A stretch of DNA of 64,000 nt from VAZQ01 sp963763365 (GCA_963763365.1 CAVXOE010000009.1:620001-684000), one strand, 5' to 3'; positions 17,451 through 27,840 are shown, counted from the first letter of the stretch. Numbers and translations are program-made. Notes: a model not told the origin generated them from the letters alone.

Positions 17451-18515
17451 TCAGCCGCCCGGATTGCGCAGCACCAGGCAGGAGCCGCCGACGCGCTGGA
17501 TGGCGATGCACAGCTTGTTGGCGTCCTCGCGGGTCTGCGCGCCCACGCGCACCTGGTAGAACGGCTGCGTGCCGCGGCTGCGCAGCACATTGCTCAGGAT
17601 GCTCGGATCGCGGCCTTCCAGCACCTCCGCGTAGCGCTTCGCCATCGTCGCATAGGAGGCAAGCGCGCGGTCACGCGAGAATCCGGCCGCGAGCTGGATA
17701 CCCCAGGGGCTGGTGGCGACGAGGTTGATGCGCTCCTGCAATTTCTCGATGAACGGATTGGGTGCGCGCTTGAGCAGCGCCATCAGTTGCCGGCAATCCG
17801 GGCGGCCGGGTGCGGCGGGCTCGCCCTTGGCGCCGCGTGTCCAGTCGTCGGCCGGTGTCCCGGTGACCGCCAGCACGTAGCGGCGCGTCTCGCCCGGTAG
17901 CGTGCGTGTCCCGGCCATCCAGTCGCGCACCCGCTGCGGACCGGCATTGTAGGCGGCAGCGGCGAGGCCGAGATTGCCGAACTTGTTGCGCAACTCGGCG
18001 AGGAACTCAGCCGACTTCGGCAGCGCCTGCACCGGGTCGAACGGATCGAGCAGCCGCCGCTCCGCCGCGGTGCCGGGCATGAACTGCGCGATACCTTGCG
18101 CGCGCGCTCCGTTACGGGTCATCGGGCCGACTGCGTTGGGCTGGAAACGGCTCTCCTGCCAGATCACGCGCGCGAAAAACTCGAGCGGCAGGCCGTTCGC
18201 CCGCGCGGCGGACTCGATCATCAGGCACATCGACTCGCGCGGATCGGGCGCGCCGGCCGGCGGCTCCTTGTCCGGCGTTGCCGGCGGCGGTTGTTCGGTC
18301 GTTGCGGCGGGCTTCTCCGGCTCGGGCGTGGATGCTGGCGGCTCATCCGGGGGAGCGGCAGGCTTCTCCGGCTCGGGTGCGGCCGGCGGCACTGCCGGTT
18401 CGACCGGTGATGGTGCGGTCTTCTCAGGCACGGCCGGTGGCGTCTGTGCTCCGGCGCCGGAAATGCACCACGACAACAGCGCAAGGGCGATGAGATAGCG
18501 GCGATACGTACGCAT
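17451..18515 (-). CDS. Periplasmic lytic transglycosylase (SLT domain) with C-terminal SPOR domain
   Basis: 354 residues: signal peptide MRTYRRYLIALALLSWCISGAGA, a proline/glutamate-rich linker (about 25-92, repeated PEPEKPAA units), then a Slt-type lysozyme fold with catalytic Glu121 in VIWQESRFQPNAVG, GIAQFMPGTAAER and AAAAYNAGPQRVRDW. The last 75 residues (YQVRVGAQTREDANKLCIAIQRVGGSCLVLRN) look like a SPOR peptidoglycan-binding domain. The enzyme should cleave glycan strands non-hydrolytically and may localise to the septum through SPOR. Start at 18515 chosen because it gives the signal peptide. Confidence 0.9.
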   Translation of the reverse strand: MRTYRRYLIALALLSWCISGAGAQTPPAVPEKTAPSPVEPAVPPAAPEPEKPAAPPDEPPASTPEPEKPAATTEQPPPATPDKEPPAGAPDPRESMCLMIESAARANGLPLEFFARVIWQESRFQPNAVGPMTRNGARAQGIAQFMPGTAAERRLLDPFDPVQALPKSAEFLAELRNKFGNLGLAAAAYNAGPQRVRDWMAGTRTLPGETRRYVLAVTGTPADDWTRGAKGEPAAPGRPDCRQLMALLKRAPNPFIEKLQERINLVATSPWGIQLAAGFSRDRALASYATMAKRYAEVLEGRDPSILSNVLRSRGTQPFYQVRVGAQTREDANKLCIAIQRVGGSCLVLRNPGG

Positions 18516-18607
18516 GAGGGGCCCAGCCGGACACGCGACCAAGCCATGCATAGCGGTAGATTGTGAAGCCGAAAAGGCCAGCGGCCGCGCAGGCTCGGAT
18601 CGCGCCG

Positions 18608-19414
18608 TCAGGCTGTTCCGATCAGCACTTCGGTCAGCTCGTCTGGCCTATCGACCATGATGTCGTGTCCGCATTTCTCGATCCCGAACGTGCGCCATGT
18701 CGGGTCCGCTTTGCATTGCGCCAGCCACTTGTCGAACGCCGGTTGCGGATAATCGACTGCCCGGATGTAGGTCTTCTTCGCCACCTTGTCGCGCGCGCCC
18801 GTGAACTTGTTGGGCGTGAAGGTCGGCCCGAGCGGCTGCGGCGTCAGCTTGGAGTTGACCCAGTCGCGGTCCTTCTCGTCGACGAGGAACGCTGCCGCCG
18901 GAACGATCGGGCGCGACGCGTCGCCCTTCGCCTGCGCTTCAAGCGCCGCCGCCCGCAAATTCGCCGGCGTCAGGTCGAGCATGCGCTCGCCGCTTCCCGG
19001 CAGGAAGGCGTCGATGAAAACGATGGAGGAGATCGCCGGCAGCATCTGCTCGGCGACGCCCGAGATGACGCAGCCCGCATACGAGTGCCCGACCAGCACG
19101 ATGTTCTGCAGGCCCTCGAACTTGATCAGGTTCACCACGTCCGTGATGTGGGTGTCGAGGTCGACCGCAGGCGTCAGCAGATGGACGCGCTCGCCGAGGC
19201 CGGTGAGCGTGGGCGCGAACACCTTGTGCCCGCGCTTCTCAAGCCGATCCGCCACCCGCCGCCAGCACCAGCCGCCGTGCCAGGAGCCGTGCACGAGCAC
19301 GAAGGTTCTCAACTCGGTCTGCGCTTGCGCGTGATCCGCGACCGCGGCAGCGGCGCCAAGCGTTGCGGCGGCGGCGAGCACGGTCCGTCGCGACGTACGC
19401 GTCTCATCCGGCAT
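18608..19414 (-). CDS. Exported alpha/beta hydrolase (EstC-like)
   Basis: 268 residues with a Tat-like signal SRRTVLAAAATLGAAAAVADHAQA. The hydrolase core begins FVLVHGSWHGGWCWRRVADRLEKRGHKVFAPTLTGLGER, a pattern typical of the EstC/salicylate-esterase-like branch. The nucleophile is Ser111 in VGHSYAG and the late His is in CGHDIMVDRP. The ATG at 19414 follows CCGGAGGGACGATCC and gives the signal peptide, so the open frame to 19456 is rejected. It is divergent from the metallo-beta-lactamase-fold gene with 131 bp between starts. Substrate unknown. Confidence 0.85.
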   Translation of the reverse strand: MPDETRTSRRTVLAAAATLGAAAAVADHAQAQTELRTFVLVHGSWHGGWCWRRVADRLEKRGHKVFAPTLTGLGERVHLLTPAVDLDTHITDVVNLIKFEGLQNIVLVGHSYAGCVISGVAEQMLPAISSIVFIDAFLPGSGERMLDLTPANLRAAALEAQAKGDASRPIVPAAAFLVDEKDRDWVNSKLTPQPLGPTFTPNKFTGARDKVAKKTYIRAVDYPQPAFDKWLAQCKADPTWRTFGIEKCGHDIMVDRPDELTEVLIGTA

Positions 19415-19545
19415 GGATCGTCCCTCCGGTTCTTCTCGTGGATCCAGCTTACACAAAATCCGCCCCGCAACTAGGCTAACAGCGCTCGCAGAATGCGGCT
19501 ATCATCCACGCACGTCAGTTTAGGTTCATCCAGGGAATACCGGAT

Positions 19546-20466
19546 ATGCGTCCACGCATGTTGTTGGCGATTGCGTTCACGCTCGCCATGGCGGCGCCGG
19601 TCGCGGCGCAGACGCCGTCTCCGCCGATCGTCAAGCCGGAGGGCCTACGCCAAGTCTCGACGCACGTCTACGTCATTCCGGACAACAGCGTGCCGATGGT
19701 GTCGAACATCGGGATCATCGTCGGGAGCACGGGCGTGCTCGTGGTCGATACCGGCCTCGGGCCGCCCAACGGTGCGAAAGTGCTGGCCGAGGCGCAGAAG
19801 CTTGCCGGCTCCCGGGCGCTCTATCTCGTCACCACGCACGTCCATCCCGAGCACGATCTCGGCGCGCAGGCGTTTCCTGCCACGACCAAGCTCATCCGCT
19901 CGACCGACCAGATCAAGGACATCGACGAGTTCGGCCTGCAGCTTGCCCGGATTTTCGCGGCGCGCTCGCCGGTCCACGCCGAACTGCTGAAGGATGCGGA
20001 GTTTCGCAAGGCCGACATCGTGTTCGAGCGCGACTACGACCTCGATCTCGGCGGCGTGCACGCACACATCGTCGCAATGGGAGAAAACCATACGCGCGGG
20101 GACACCGTCATCTGGGTCGAGGCGGACCGCGTCTTGTTCGCCGGCGACGTCGCGATGAAAGCCCAGCCGGCTTTCGCGAGCCCCTATTCGTCGCTCCGTC
20201 ATTGGCTTGCGAGCCTCGATCGGTTGGAGGCACTCAAGCCCAACCTGATCGTGCCAAGTCACGGTCCGAACGGCGAAGGCATCACGTTCATCTCGGGTTA
20301 TCGGACTTACCTGACCGAGGTGCGCGACCTTACCGCGGCCGAGAAGCGCGCCGGCAAGAGCGCCGACCAGGCAGTGGAGACGGTGACAGCCGCGCTCGTG
20401 CAGCGGTATCCGGACAAGGCCCGGCTCGCTGGCGCGATCAAGGCGGCCTACGCGGAGGCGCCCTGA
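19546..20466 (+). CDS. Secreted metallo-beta-lactamase-fold hydrolase
   Basis: 306 residues with signal peptide MRPRMLLAIAFTLAMAAPVAAQ. The MBL core has IIVGSTGVLVVDTGLG, then TTHVHPEHD (98-104), GENHTRGDTVIWVEADRVLFAGDVA and PSHGPNGEG for the remaining metal ligands. The first metal motif is HxHxEH, so the usual Asp that binds the second zinc is Glu102. Similar exported MBL proteins occur near quinoprotein and aromatic oxidation systems; I cannot assign a substrate. It is convergent with the cupin gene 11 bp downstream. Confidence 0.82.
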   Translation: MRPRMLLAIAFTLAMAAPVAAQTPSPPIVKPEGLRQVSTHVYVIPDNSVPMVSNIGIIVGSTGVLVVDTGLGPPNGAKVLAEAQKLAGSRALYLVTTHVHPEHDLGAQAFPATTKLIRSTDQIKDIDEFGLQLARIFAARSPVHAELLKDAEFRKADIVFERDYDLDLGGVHAHIVAMGENHTRGDTVIWVEADRVLFAGDVAMKAQPAFASPYSSLRHWLASLDRLEALKPNLIVPSHGPNGEGITFISGYRTYLTEVRDLTAAEKRAGKSADQAVETVTAALVQRYPDKARLAGAIKAAYAEAP

Positions 20467-20477
20467 GGCATGCGTCC

Positions 20478-21131
20478 TCAACCCGGCAGACGAAACGCAA
20501 TCGGCGCGTCGGCGAAGATCTTGTATTGCTGCGAGCGCGGCTTGGCCTTGTCCTCTTCGTTGAGCAATTGGATCGAGCTTTTTCCCAGCAGCGCGCGCGG
20601 CAGGACCATGACGCGGATGAAGCGGCTCGGGCGGTCCGCGGCGGCTTGCGCGAACACCGCGTCGGGACCGCTCTCGTACCAGGCGCCGCCCGGCCCATAC
20701 GAGGTGGAGCGGCCGTGGGTGTCGATGCGGATGCCGCCCTCGATCAGGCAGCGGATGCCGGGCCCCTGGTGGCGGTGCAGGAACGCGCAGCCGCCGGGCG
20801 GGAAGGCGACGCTATCGCCGCGAATGAGAAGTTCTCCGGCCGGCAAGGTCGCGAGCGTGGCGGAAATCTTCTTGCGGGTGTCGGCGCCCGGGCCGGGCAC
20901 GACACCGCTCGCGTCGCCGTCGGTCAGCTCGTAGCGCCAGCAGCAGGCTCCCGCCACGCCAGCCGTGATCGTGACCGCACCTTCGCCGTGCCAGGTCTCG
21001 CCGTCGGACAGCGTCTTGCCCGCGATCGTCACGATGCCATGCACCACGAAGATCATGCGCGGATGCGCGGGCAGTGCCAGCGTCGCGCCGTTCGACAGGA
21101 TATCTTCGTAGAGCGATAGCACGGGATTCAT
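20478..21131 (-). CDS. Cupin-domain protein
   Basis: 217 residues starting MNPVLSLYEDILSNGATLALPAHPRMIFVVHG. Two cupin-like halves are visible: an N-terminal one around LSDGETWHGEGAVTI and a C-terminal one around PPGGCAFLHRHQGPGIRCLIEGGIRIDTHG with His residues suited to metal binding. The ATG at 21131 follows GGAGACC and is preferred to the longer frame reaching 21242. No signal peptide. It may be an oxygenase or a ligand-binding protein; there is no basis for a substrate. Confidence 0.7.
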   Translation of the reverse strand: MNPVLSLYEDILSNGATLALPAHPRMIFVVHGIVTIAGKTLSDGETWHGEGAVTITAGVAGACCWRYELTDGDASGVVPGPGADTRKKISATLATLPAGELLIRGDSVAFPPGGCAFLHRHQGPGIRCLIEGGIRIDTHGRSTSYGPGGAWYESGPDAVFAQAAADRPSRFIRVMVLPRALLGKSSIQLLNEEDKAKPRSQQYKIFADAPIAFRLPG

Positions 21132-21268
21132 GCAAGGTCTCCGCTGCGGGCCGCAGAGCATAGTCGAGATCGGCGGTTCGACAACACCGTGGCGAGACGA
21201 TACGGTCCCCGGCCAACGCAATTCACCAGAACGCCGCGCCATTGAACGGAACGAGCCAGCAGCCCTGG

Positions 21269-23400
21269 ATGAAGCTCGCCGCGCTCGCGCTCGTGGTCGC
21301 GGCGCTCGGGCTTCCGCTCAACGACCTGCCGCGCTTTGCGCTGCTCGTGGTGGCGGCCGTGCTCGTATTTACCGGCCGGGTTTCGACGAATAGTCGGCGA
21401 TGGGTCGGCGCGCTGGCGGTGGCGGCTCTCTGCCTGCTCGCACACTTCACATTGCCGTTCCCGCGTATCGAGGAAGGCCACAACGTCTTCCTGGTGGATC
21501 GTCCTGGCGGCGCGCTGGAAGCGGGGCTGCCGCCGGAAGCTTTCCGGCTGATGCTCGCCGAATTCGACGCCCGCTATCCGCCGGCGCAGCGCTGCGATCC
21601 CGCGGCCGACGGCTGCTGGCGCGGGCAGGGCTTTCCCGATCGCGCATTTGCGTTTTCCGCCGACGGCATGTTCGACCGCCCGGCGTTTTCGCGCCGGGTC
21701 TCGGGCCTCGATTTCGCCGATCCGGTCTGGCTGCGGATCGGGTTCATCAACGAGAACCGCTACAACTGGAATTCGCTGGTGAGCGATGTCCGGCGCGCGT
21801 CGCGCGACCGCCGCGCGTTGGCGCTGCTGCACCACTGGCGCCTCGAAATGCCGTGGTTCGTGATGTACCGCTTCCCGGCGGATTTCGCCGGCAGCGCGCT
21901 GTGCTGGCGCGGCGAGGTCCTATGGGAGGGCGCGGCCGGAGAGTTCGCGACGATCCGGCATGCGGACATGGCATGCCGCACGCTCACCGCGGACGATGCC
22001 GGACGGCGCATCTTCGGCGTCGCGATCCGCAACGATCCACCGCTCGCCATGCGGCTCGATCCGACCGCCAAGGTGCGCGCCTGGCAGATGCTGGAGACCG
22101 CGCTGCCGCTGATCGGCGCTGCTGCGGCGCTGCTGCTGCTGGCGAAGTGGCGGCCGCGCCGTACGCTGCTGCCGTTCACGTTCATCGCGATCACGTTGGT
22201 CGTGGTGTTCTTCAACGATCCGAGCTTCATCGGCGGCGTGCGGCCGTTCGATTCCGGCGATGACGGCCTCGTGTACGACGGCTATGCGCGGTCGATGCTG
22301 CAATATCTCCTGGCGGGCGACGTCTATGGCGCGCTGCGCGGGCAGGAGAGCGTGTTCTACTTCACGCCCGGCATGCGCTACCTGCGCGCCTTCGAGCACG
22401 TGATCTTCGGCGAGAGCTATCTCGGCTATCTCGCGCTCATGATGCTGCTTGCCGATGCTGGTGTTTGCGTTGTTCCGGCGCTTCCTGCCGGTGCGCTGGG
22501 CGCTCGCGCTTGCACTGACGTTCGCTGCCATCCCGATTGGCGTGCTGTTCGGCACGAGCCTCGTGCTCTACGTGAAATGGGCAGCGCGCGGCTTCGGCGA
22601 CCCCGCAGCCTATGTTTGCTTCCTCGCAGGCTTCCTGCTTGCTCGTCGGCCGGGCCGAAACCAGCCCGCGCGATCGCTTCGCGCCGGCCTGCGGCGCGGG
22701 CCTGCTGTTCGCGCTGGCGTTGTTCGTGCGGCCCAATCTCGCGCCGGGCGCCGGCATCCTGCTGGCGGGCGCCGGGCTGGCGGCGCTATGGCAGATGCAG
22801 TTATGGCGCGCTGCCGGCATGTGCCTCGGCTTCCTGCCGGTGTTCGGCATGGCGCTGCACAACTGGGTCTACGGCGGTGTGTTCGTGCTGTTCACCACCA
22901 GCACCGCGGTCGCGCAGTCGATGCCGCCGTCTGCTTATGTGGCGGCGTTGTCGGAATTGCTGCGGCTTGATTTCAGCGGCGAGCACGTGACGCAGGCGCT
23001 GCGTCAGCTTGGCGCGTGGTTGGCCGGCCCGTCGGAACTTGTCGTCATGGCGCCGCTACACGTCGCGGCGCTGGCGGTATTGCTCCGCATGGCGCTACGG
23101 CGAGGGTCCGATCCCTGGCTACGGCTGACTGCCTGGGCGGTGCTGGCGCAGCACTGCGTCAATCTCTTCTTCCTGACCTACGGCCGCTATTACTACCTGA
23201 CGTGGCTGCTGACGCTTTTGGTCGTGGCGGTGTGGGTGCATGACGAAGGCGTCGCGCTCGCGCGCCGGCGGCTCCCGGCTCTCGCGCAATGGATGGCGCG
23301 TGTCGCGCATTATCCGGCCTGTGCCGCCCTCACGCGCGCCCTCGACCGCATCGCGCGCGACTGGGAGGGAGATGCAGGGAACGGGCTCCGCTCTAACTAG
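21269..23400 (+). CDS. Polytopic membrane protein, glycosyltransferase family 39/ArnT-like (two frameshifts)
   Basis: About 710 residues when two single-base frameshifts are bridged, near 22450 and at about 22641 (extra G in CTTGCTC). There is an N-terminal membrane segment pair, then a roughly 180-residue soluble loop and a second hydrophobic region. GVRPFDSGDDGLVYDGYARSML follows, resembling the catalytic acidic loop of GT-C enzymes, then many hydrophobic helices up to the C-terminus. GT-C proteins use polyprenyl-phosphate sugars at the periplasmic face. The protein sequence is coherent on both sides of each break. Start ATG at 21269 or an in-frame TTG at 21242. The last 4 bases overlap the convergent NUDIX gene. 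Confidence 0.65.
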
Positions 23401-23961
23401 CGCTTGCGCGCAGACGAGCGGGGCTTGCGCCGCGGCAAATCGATGAACCCGTACAGCTCGGCGAGCATCAGCGAGCCGATGTGAAGCTGCGAGATGAACT
23501 CGCCGGCCTTGATCATGCGCACGAGATCGCGGGCGGTGACGGCTTCGACGACGATGCCCGGTTCCGGTTCGGCGATGCTGCTCGCCGGTTTCGACAAAGA
23601 ACGCATGAATGCGGTTGTTCAGACGGCCGGTGCAGGGCGAGCTGTCACCCAGCCGATGAATGCTGCGAGCCGCAAGCCCGGTCTCCTCCAGGAGTTCGCG
23701 GCGGCAGGTTTCGGCCGGGTCCTCGCCCGGATCGACCATCCCGCACGGCAACTCCCAGGTGAACGCCTCGATGGTCGGGCGATATTGCCGCACCAGCGGA
23801 AATCGCCCGGACTTGGTACGTGCGACGATCGAGACGTAATCGGCCTGCTCGACCGCGTGGTAGAGCTGCGGCGGGGCGCCGCGCGCAAACTCGACCTCGC
23901 GCGCGATGATGCTCATCCACGGCGACATCCGGTGGTGGTGCGTGCGCGGATTTTCGGCCAT
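23397..23961 (-). CDS. NUDIX hydrolase (one frameshift)
   Basis: About 187 residues. The Nudix box is GMVDPGEDPAETCRRELLEETG, with the expected GX5EX7REUXEEXG pattern, preceded by PTIEAFTWELPCG as in ADP-ribose pyrophosphatase-like enzymes. Near 23580 the frame breaks (an apparent extra base in GAGCAGC on the minus strand). It resumes as SIAEPEPGIVVEAVTARDLVRMIKAGEF down to the basic tail LPRRKPRSSARKR. Likely hydrolyses a nucleoside diphosphate derivative, perhaps a nucleotide sugar given the flanking glycosyltransferase genes. Confidence 0.75.
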
Positions 23962-23986
23962 TTGCCGGCCATGCGATCGTTCCGAT

Positions 23987-24726
23987 TCAACTCTGTGCCC
24001 GGCGCACGACGCTGGCGGGCGGCTTCCGCAGCCAGGTCGTCGCGAACGCGTAGCCGTACCAGCGCAGATAGGCCGGCAGCCATTTGAGCACGCGGAACCG
24101 GCTTTCGCCGTGCCGGCGCTCGAACCACCGCACCGGGACTTCGCCGATCCGCCAGCCGAGCCGGTGCGCCTTCACCAGCAGCTCGATGCTGTAGCAGAAG
24201 CCCTGACCGGATTCGACCACGATCTCATCGATGACCCGGCGCGAGAACAGCCGGAAGCCGTTGCTGGCATCTGTTGCGGGCAATCGTGCCAGATGGTGCA
24301 GCGTGAAATTGCCCGACTCGCACCAGCGCGGCCTTGAGCGGCGGACACCCGACCATCGCGCCGCCCGGCATGAAGCGGCTGGCGCACACGATGTCGCAGC
24401 CTTCGCGCGCGAGCGCGACCATGCGGATCGAGCATCGCGGCGTTGGTGTCGTCGTCGGCCGGGTACATCAACACGAACGGCGAACGGCTTGCGGCAAAGC
24501 CGGTCATCACCGCGCCGTGCGCGCCGCGCCCGGCATTGCGGACGAGTTCCACCGGAAGTGATTGGGGATTGGCGCGGATCGCCGGCAGCGTGTCGTCGTC
24601 GTCGTGGTCGTAGCAGATCAGCACCCGCGCCGGCGTCGTGACGTGTTTCGCCAGCGCCGCCAAGGTCGGCACGATGTTGCGGCCTTCGTTGTAGACCGGG
24701 ATGACGATGTCGAGCTCGGGCTGCAT
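23987..24726 (-). CDS. Glycosyltransferase family 2 (dolichol-phosphate-mannose-synthase-like; two frameshifts)
   Basis: About 246 residues after bridging breaks near 24430 and 24325. N-terminus MQPELDIVIPVYNEGRNIVPTLAALAKH is the classic GT2 nucleotide-binding start, followed by ICYDHDDDDTLP and VLMYPADDD (metal-binding acidic motif). Further on come CASRFMPGGAMVGCPPLKAALVR, NFTLHHLARLPATDASNGFRLFSRRVIDE and the C-terminal PVRWFERRHGESRF. No C-terminal membrane anchor is seen. Such enzymes transfer a sugar from a nucleotide donor to a polyprenyl phosphate or a growing glycan. Upstream neighbour is a SAM methyltransferase on the same strand, separated by a palindromic repeat. Confidence 0.75.
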
Positions 24727-24774
24727 TACGCCGCGAACCCGCTCCGGGCCGCAGACGCCGGCGAGGCCCAGCTT

Positions 24775-24920
24775 GTCCCTCTCCCCTTCGGGAGAGGGCA
24801 GCGCTGATGCAGTCGGGCACTCGGGTGGGTGAGGGGTGGCTGCGAAGGATGTCAGCCCTCACCCTGTTCGTGCGTTGCTTCGAGACGCGTTGCTGCGCCC
24901 TCTCCGCAAGGGGAGAGGCG
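24775..24920. repeat. GC-rich palindromic intergenic repeat doublet, copy 2
   Basis: Between the GT2 and methyltransferase genes. The first half-element has CCCTCTCCCCTTCGGGAGAGGG (a near-perfect hairpin at about 24779-24800) followed by GGGTGAGGGG. The second begins GCCCTCACCCTG and closes with CCCTCTCCGCAAGGGGAGAGG. Same two-half architecture as the copies at 4698-4836 and 40952-41064, but with a CTCTCCC rather than CTCCCCC core. Confidence 0.7.
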
Positions 24921-24948
24921 CAAGCACTACGACTGCGCTTGTCGCGCA

Positions 24949-25692
24949 TCACGGCTTCTCGCCTGCGGTCAGCACGAAGGGGCGCAGCGGCTCCATGATC
25001 GATAGCCCGAAGATCGTGGCATCGATGAAGTTGTAGATCGGCAGCAGGAGCCGCGCCCGCGACGACGCGACGTAGCGATAGGCGAGGCCGGACAGATAAT
25101 GCGACGAAACGCGGAAGCCGGCGCGCTCGAAGGTCGCGGCGACCTCGCGCGCCAGCACCGGCCGTTCGTTCTCGGTCACGCCGACCGAGCTGTAGAACGG
25201 CGATGAGCGGTCGCGATAGAGCCACATGAACGGGTTCATACGGTTGGGATCGAACGCCACGAAGCGTCCGCCCGGCCGTAACACGCGAAAAACTTCCGTC
25301 GCGCAGCGCGACGGATCCGGCAGGTGGTGCACGATGCCGCTGAGCAGCACGCCGTCGAGGCTGCCGGACGGGAAGGGCAGGTGCTCGACATCGCCTTCGA
25401 CGAATTCGACCTCGGCGTATTTGCGCCTGCCGATCTCGATCAGCTTGGGGCTGATGTCGAGGCCGATAAAGTCATAGCCGGCGCGCGACAGCAGATCGGT
25501 GAATACGCCGGAGCCACAGCCGAGATCGGCGACGCGCGCGCCGCCCGGGAGGCCGCTCAGCCGCACGAATGATTCGATCAGCCGCGCGCTCGATTCGGGC
25601 GTGAACACGTCGTATTCGTCCGCTGCCGCGTGGTGGTCGAAGAACGCGATTTCCTTCTGCTTGTCCTGTTGCTTTGGCGCCGGCGTCATCAT
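24949..25692 (-). CDS. Class I SAM-dependent methyltransferase
   Basis: 247 residues. Motif I VADLGCGSGVFTDLLSRAG (about 54-72), the acidic loop end GLDISPKLIEIGRRKY, and the post-motifs GDVEHLPFPSGSLDGVLLSGIVHHLPDP and RVLRPGGRFVAFDPN define a Methyltransf_11/UbiE-like fold. The C-terminal 90 residues have hydrophobic patches (LLLPIYNFIDATIFGLSIM), suggesting a lipid-linked or membrane-near substrate. The start is a tandem ATGATG at 25692/25689 behind GAGGCAGAGCA. It precedes the GT2 and NUDIX genes on this strand, so a role in glycan or glycolipid synthesis is possible. Confidence 0.82.
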   Translation of the reverse strand: MMTPAPKQQDKQKEIAFFDHHAAADEYDVFTPESSARLIESFVRLSGLPGGARVADLGCGSGVFTDLLSRAGYDFIGLDISPKLIEIGRRKYAEVEFVEGDVEHLPFPSGSLDGVLLSGIVHHLPDPSRCATEVFRVLRPGGRFVAFDPNRMNPFMWLYRDRSSPFYSSVGVTENERPVLAREVAATFERAGFRVSSHYLSGLAYRYVASSRARLLLPIYNFIDATIFGLSIMEPLRPFVLTAGEKP

Positions 25693-25701
25693 TGCTCTGC
25701 C

Positions 25702-27840
25702 TCAATGGCGTGCGCGCTGTTGCAGCACGATCAGCGCATCGAGCGCCATGCCGCCGCGCGTGAGTGCCACGAACGGGTTGATGTCGACCGACTGGATGAC
25801 GTCGTCGAGATCGACAGCGAGCCGGCCGAGCGCGATCAGCGCGTCCACCACGGCTTCGATGTCGAGCCCTGCGGTGCCGCGATAGCCGTGCAGAAGCTTG
25901 CCGCCGCGCATGCGCTCGAGGAGATCGCGCGCTTTTTCGCGGGTGACCGGCGGCGCGCAGAATGTCACGTCCTTGACGAGTTCGAGCAGCACGCCGCCGC
26001 TCCCCGCCATCACCACGAGCCCCATCTCGGGGTCGCGATGGAGCCCCAGCACGAGCTCCACGCCGCCGCGGATCTGCTGGCAGACCAGCATCCCGCTCAG
26101 GGCGTGTTCGCTCAAGCTGCGTGTCATCCGGTCGTAGGCGGATGTGAGCTCTTCGGGCGTCGTGAGGTTGAGTGCCACCGCGCCGACGTCCGACTTATGC
26201 AGCAGCGTGGGCGACACCGCCTTGAGGACGACCGGATAGCCGATGCGTTCCGCGGCCTTGACGGCGGCGGCCGGCGACGTGACGAGCGTCTCGGTGGGTG
26301 TCGCGATGCCGTAGGCGCGCAGCACGTTCTTCGATTCGGCTTCATCGAGCGCGACCGGGTCGGTACCGGCGCGGCTGCGGACGCGCTCGACGATGGTCCG
26401 CTGCATCGGCGAAAGTGGCGGTGTTTCCGCGACCGGAGCACTTGCGACGCGCTCGCGGTCGGCGCGGCGCGCGACGGTGGCGATCGCGCGCAGTCTCTTG
26501 TAGGCCTCCTGCAGGAACGAGATGTTCGGAGCCTTGGCGCGGATGCTGCGGCTGTAGTCGGTGTGCCCGAGCGTGATCGGCGACGCGAACGCGATCGGCT
26601 TGGTGGCCTTGGTGGCGGCGTAGTCGTTCGCCAGCCGGATGTAATGCTCGCTGCGGTCGGCGCCCGGCGCGCGCGGCGGACCCTCCTGGACGAGCACCAT
26701 GTCGACGTTCGGATCGTTATGCAGCGCGTCGATCGAGGCCATGAAGTTGTCGGCACTGCTCAGCACGCCGAAGCCGCCGTCGATCGGGTTGCTCACGAGC
26801 GAACCGACCGTGAGCACCGCGTTGAGCCGTTCCGTAGTGGCGGGATCGAGCGGACGAAATTCCAGGCCATTGACGTTCGGCGGCGTCGAGCAGCATGCCG
26901 CGGAATGCGCCCGACAGCGTGACGGCGCCGAGCCGGCGCCCGGTGGGCGCGCCGGTATGGACGAGCAGTTCGGTGATCTCGACCGCGTCGTCGAGCGTGT
27001 CGGCACGGATGACGCCGGCTTCGCCCGCGACCGCATCGAACGCCTCGATGCTGCCGGCGAGCGAGCCGGTATGCGCGAGCGCGGCGCTGCGGCCGGCTTC
27101 GGACTGCCCGAGCTTGATGGCGACAATCGATTTGCCCGCGCCGCGCGCCAGGCGGCAGGCGGCCTTGAATTTCGCGATGTCCGAAATGGCCTCGATATAG
27201 ACAATGATGACCTTGATCTCGGGCTCACCGGCGAAGAACGCCACGTAGTCGGCGATCGTCAGTCCAGCCTCGTTGCCGCTGGTGATCAGGTATCCGGGCC
27301 AGATGCCGCGCTCCTGCAGCGCCTGGTTGGAGTAGATCATCATCCCGCCGCTCTGGCCCACGAGCGCCACCGGGCCGGGACGAACCGTCAGCGGCCGGTC
27401 CTCTGTCAGGTCACGAGCCTGCTCTTGGAGCACACATTGCCCATGCAGTTCGGACCCGAAACTGCAAGCCCGGTCTTGGCGATGACCTCGGTCAGTTCGC
27501 GCCCGAGCGCCGCCGCTTCGGTGTTGAAGCCCTCGCCGAAGCCCGCCGAGAACACCGTTGCGCTGCGCGCGCCTTCGGCGGCCCCGCTCTTGAGTGCGTC
27601 GATCACGCCGGCCGCCGGCACCAGGATGACCATGTGGTCGGGCGGCTCCGGCAGCGACTTGAAATCCGGATAGCAGGGGCGGCCCCAAATCTCGGTGCGG
27701 CGCGGATTGACCAGGTAGATGGGCCCGGGAAATTCGTACGCATTGAGATTTTGCCAGACCTTGGCGGCCCAGCTTCCCGGCCGGTCGCTCGCTCCCACCA
27801 GCACAACATTGCGCGGCGCGGTGAGCGCCTCGACTTTCAT
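25702..27840 (-). CDS. Acetate-CoA ligase family protein (ADP-forming acyl-CoA synthetase; two frameshifts)
   Basis: About 713 residues after bridging breaks near 27412 (a C apparently missing) and 26885 (an extra base). Domain order is that of the fused alpha-beta acetyl-CoA synthetase (ADP-forming) family. An N-terminal CoA-binding domain (NVVLVGASDRPGSWAAKV ... VNPRRTEIWG ... SGPNCMGN) is followed by succinyl-CoA-synthetase-like domains (VALVGQSGGMMIYSNQALQE, KLGQSEAGRSAALAHTGSLAGS). The C-terminal ATP-grasp region begins LDEAESKNVLRAYGIATPTE and has KAVSPTLLHKSDVGAV and DINPFVAL. It would make an acyl-CoA from a carboxylic acid with ATP to ADP and phosphate. The start is taken as ATG 27840 (MKVEALTAPRNVV); an in-frame TTG lies at 27861. 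Confidence 0.8.
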
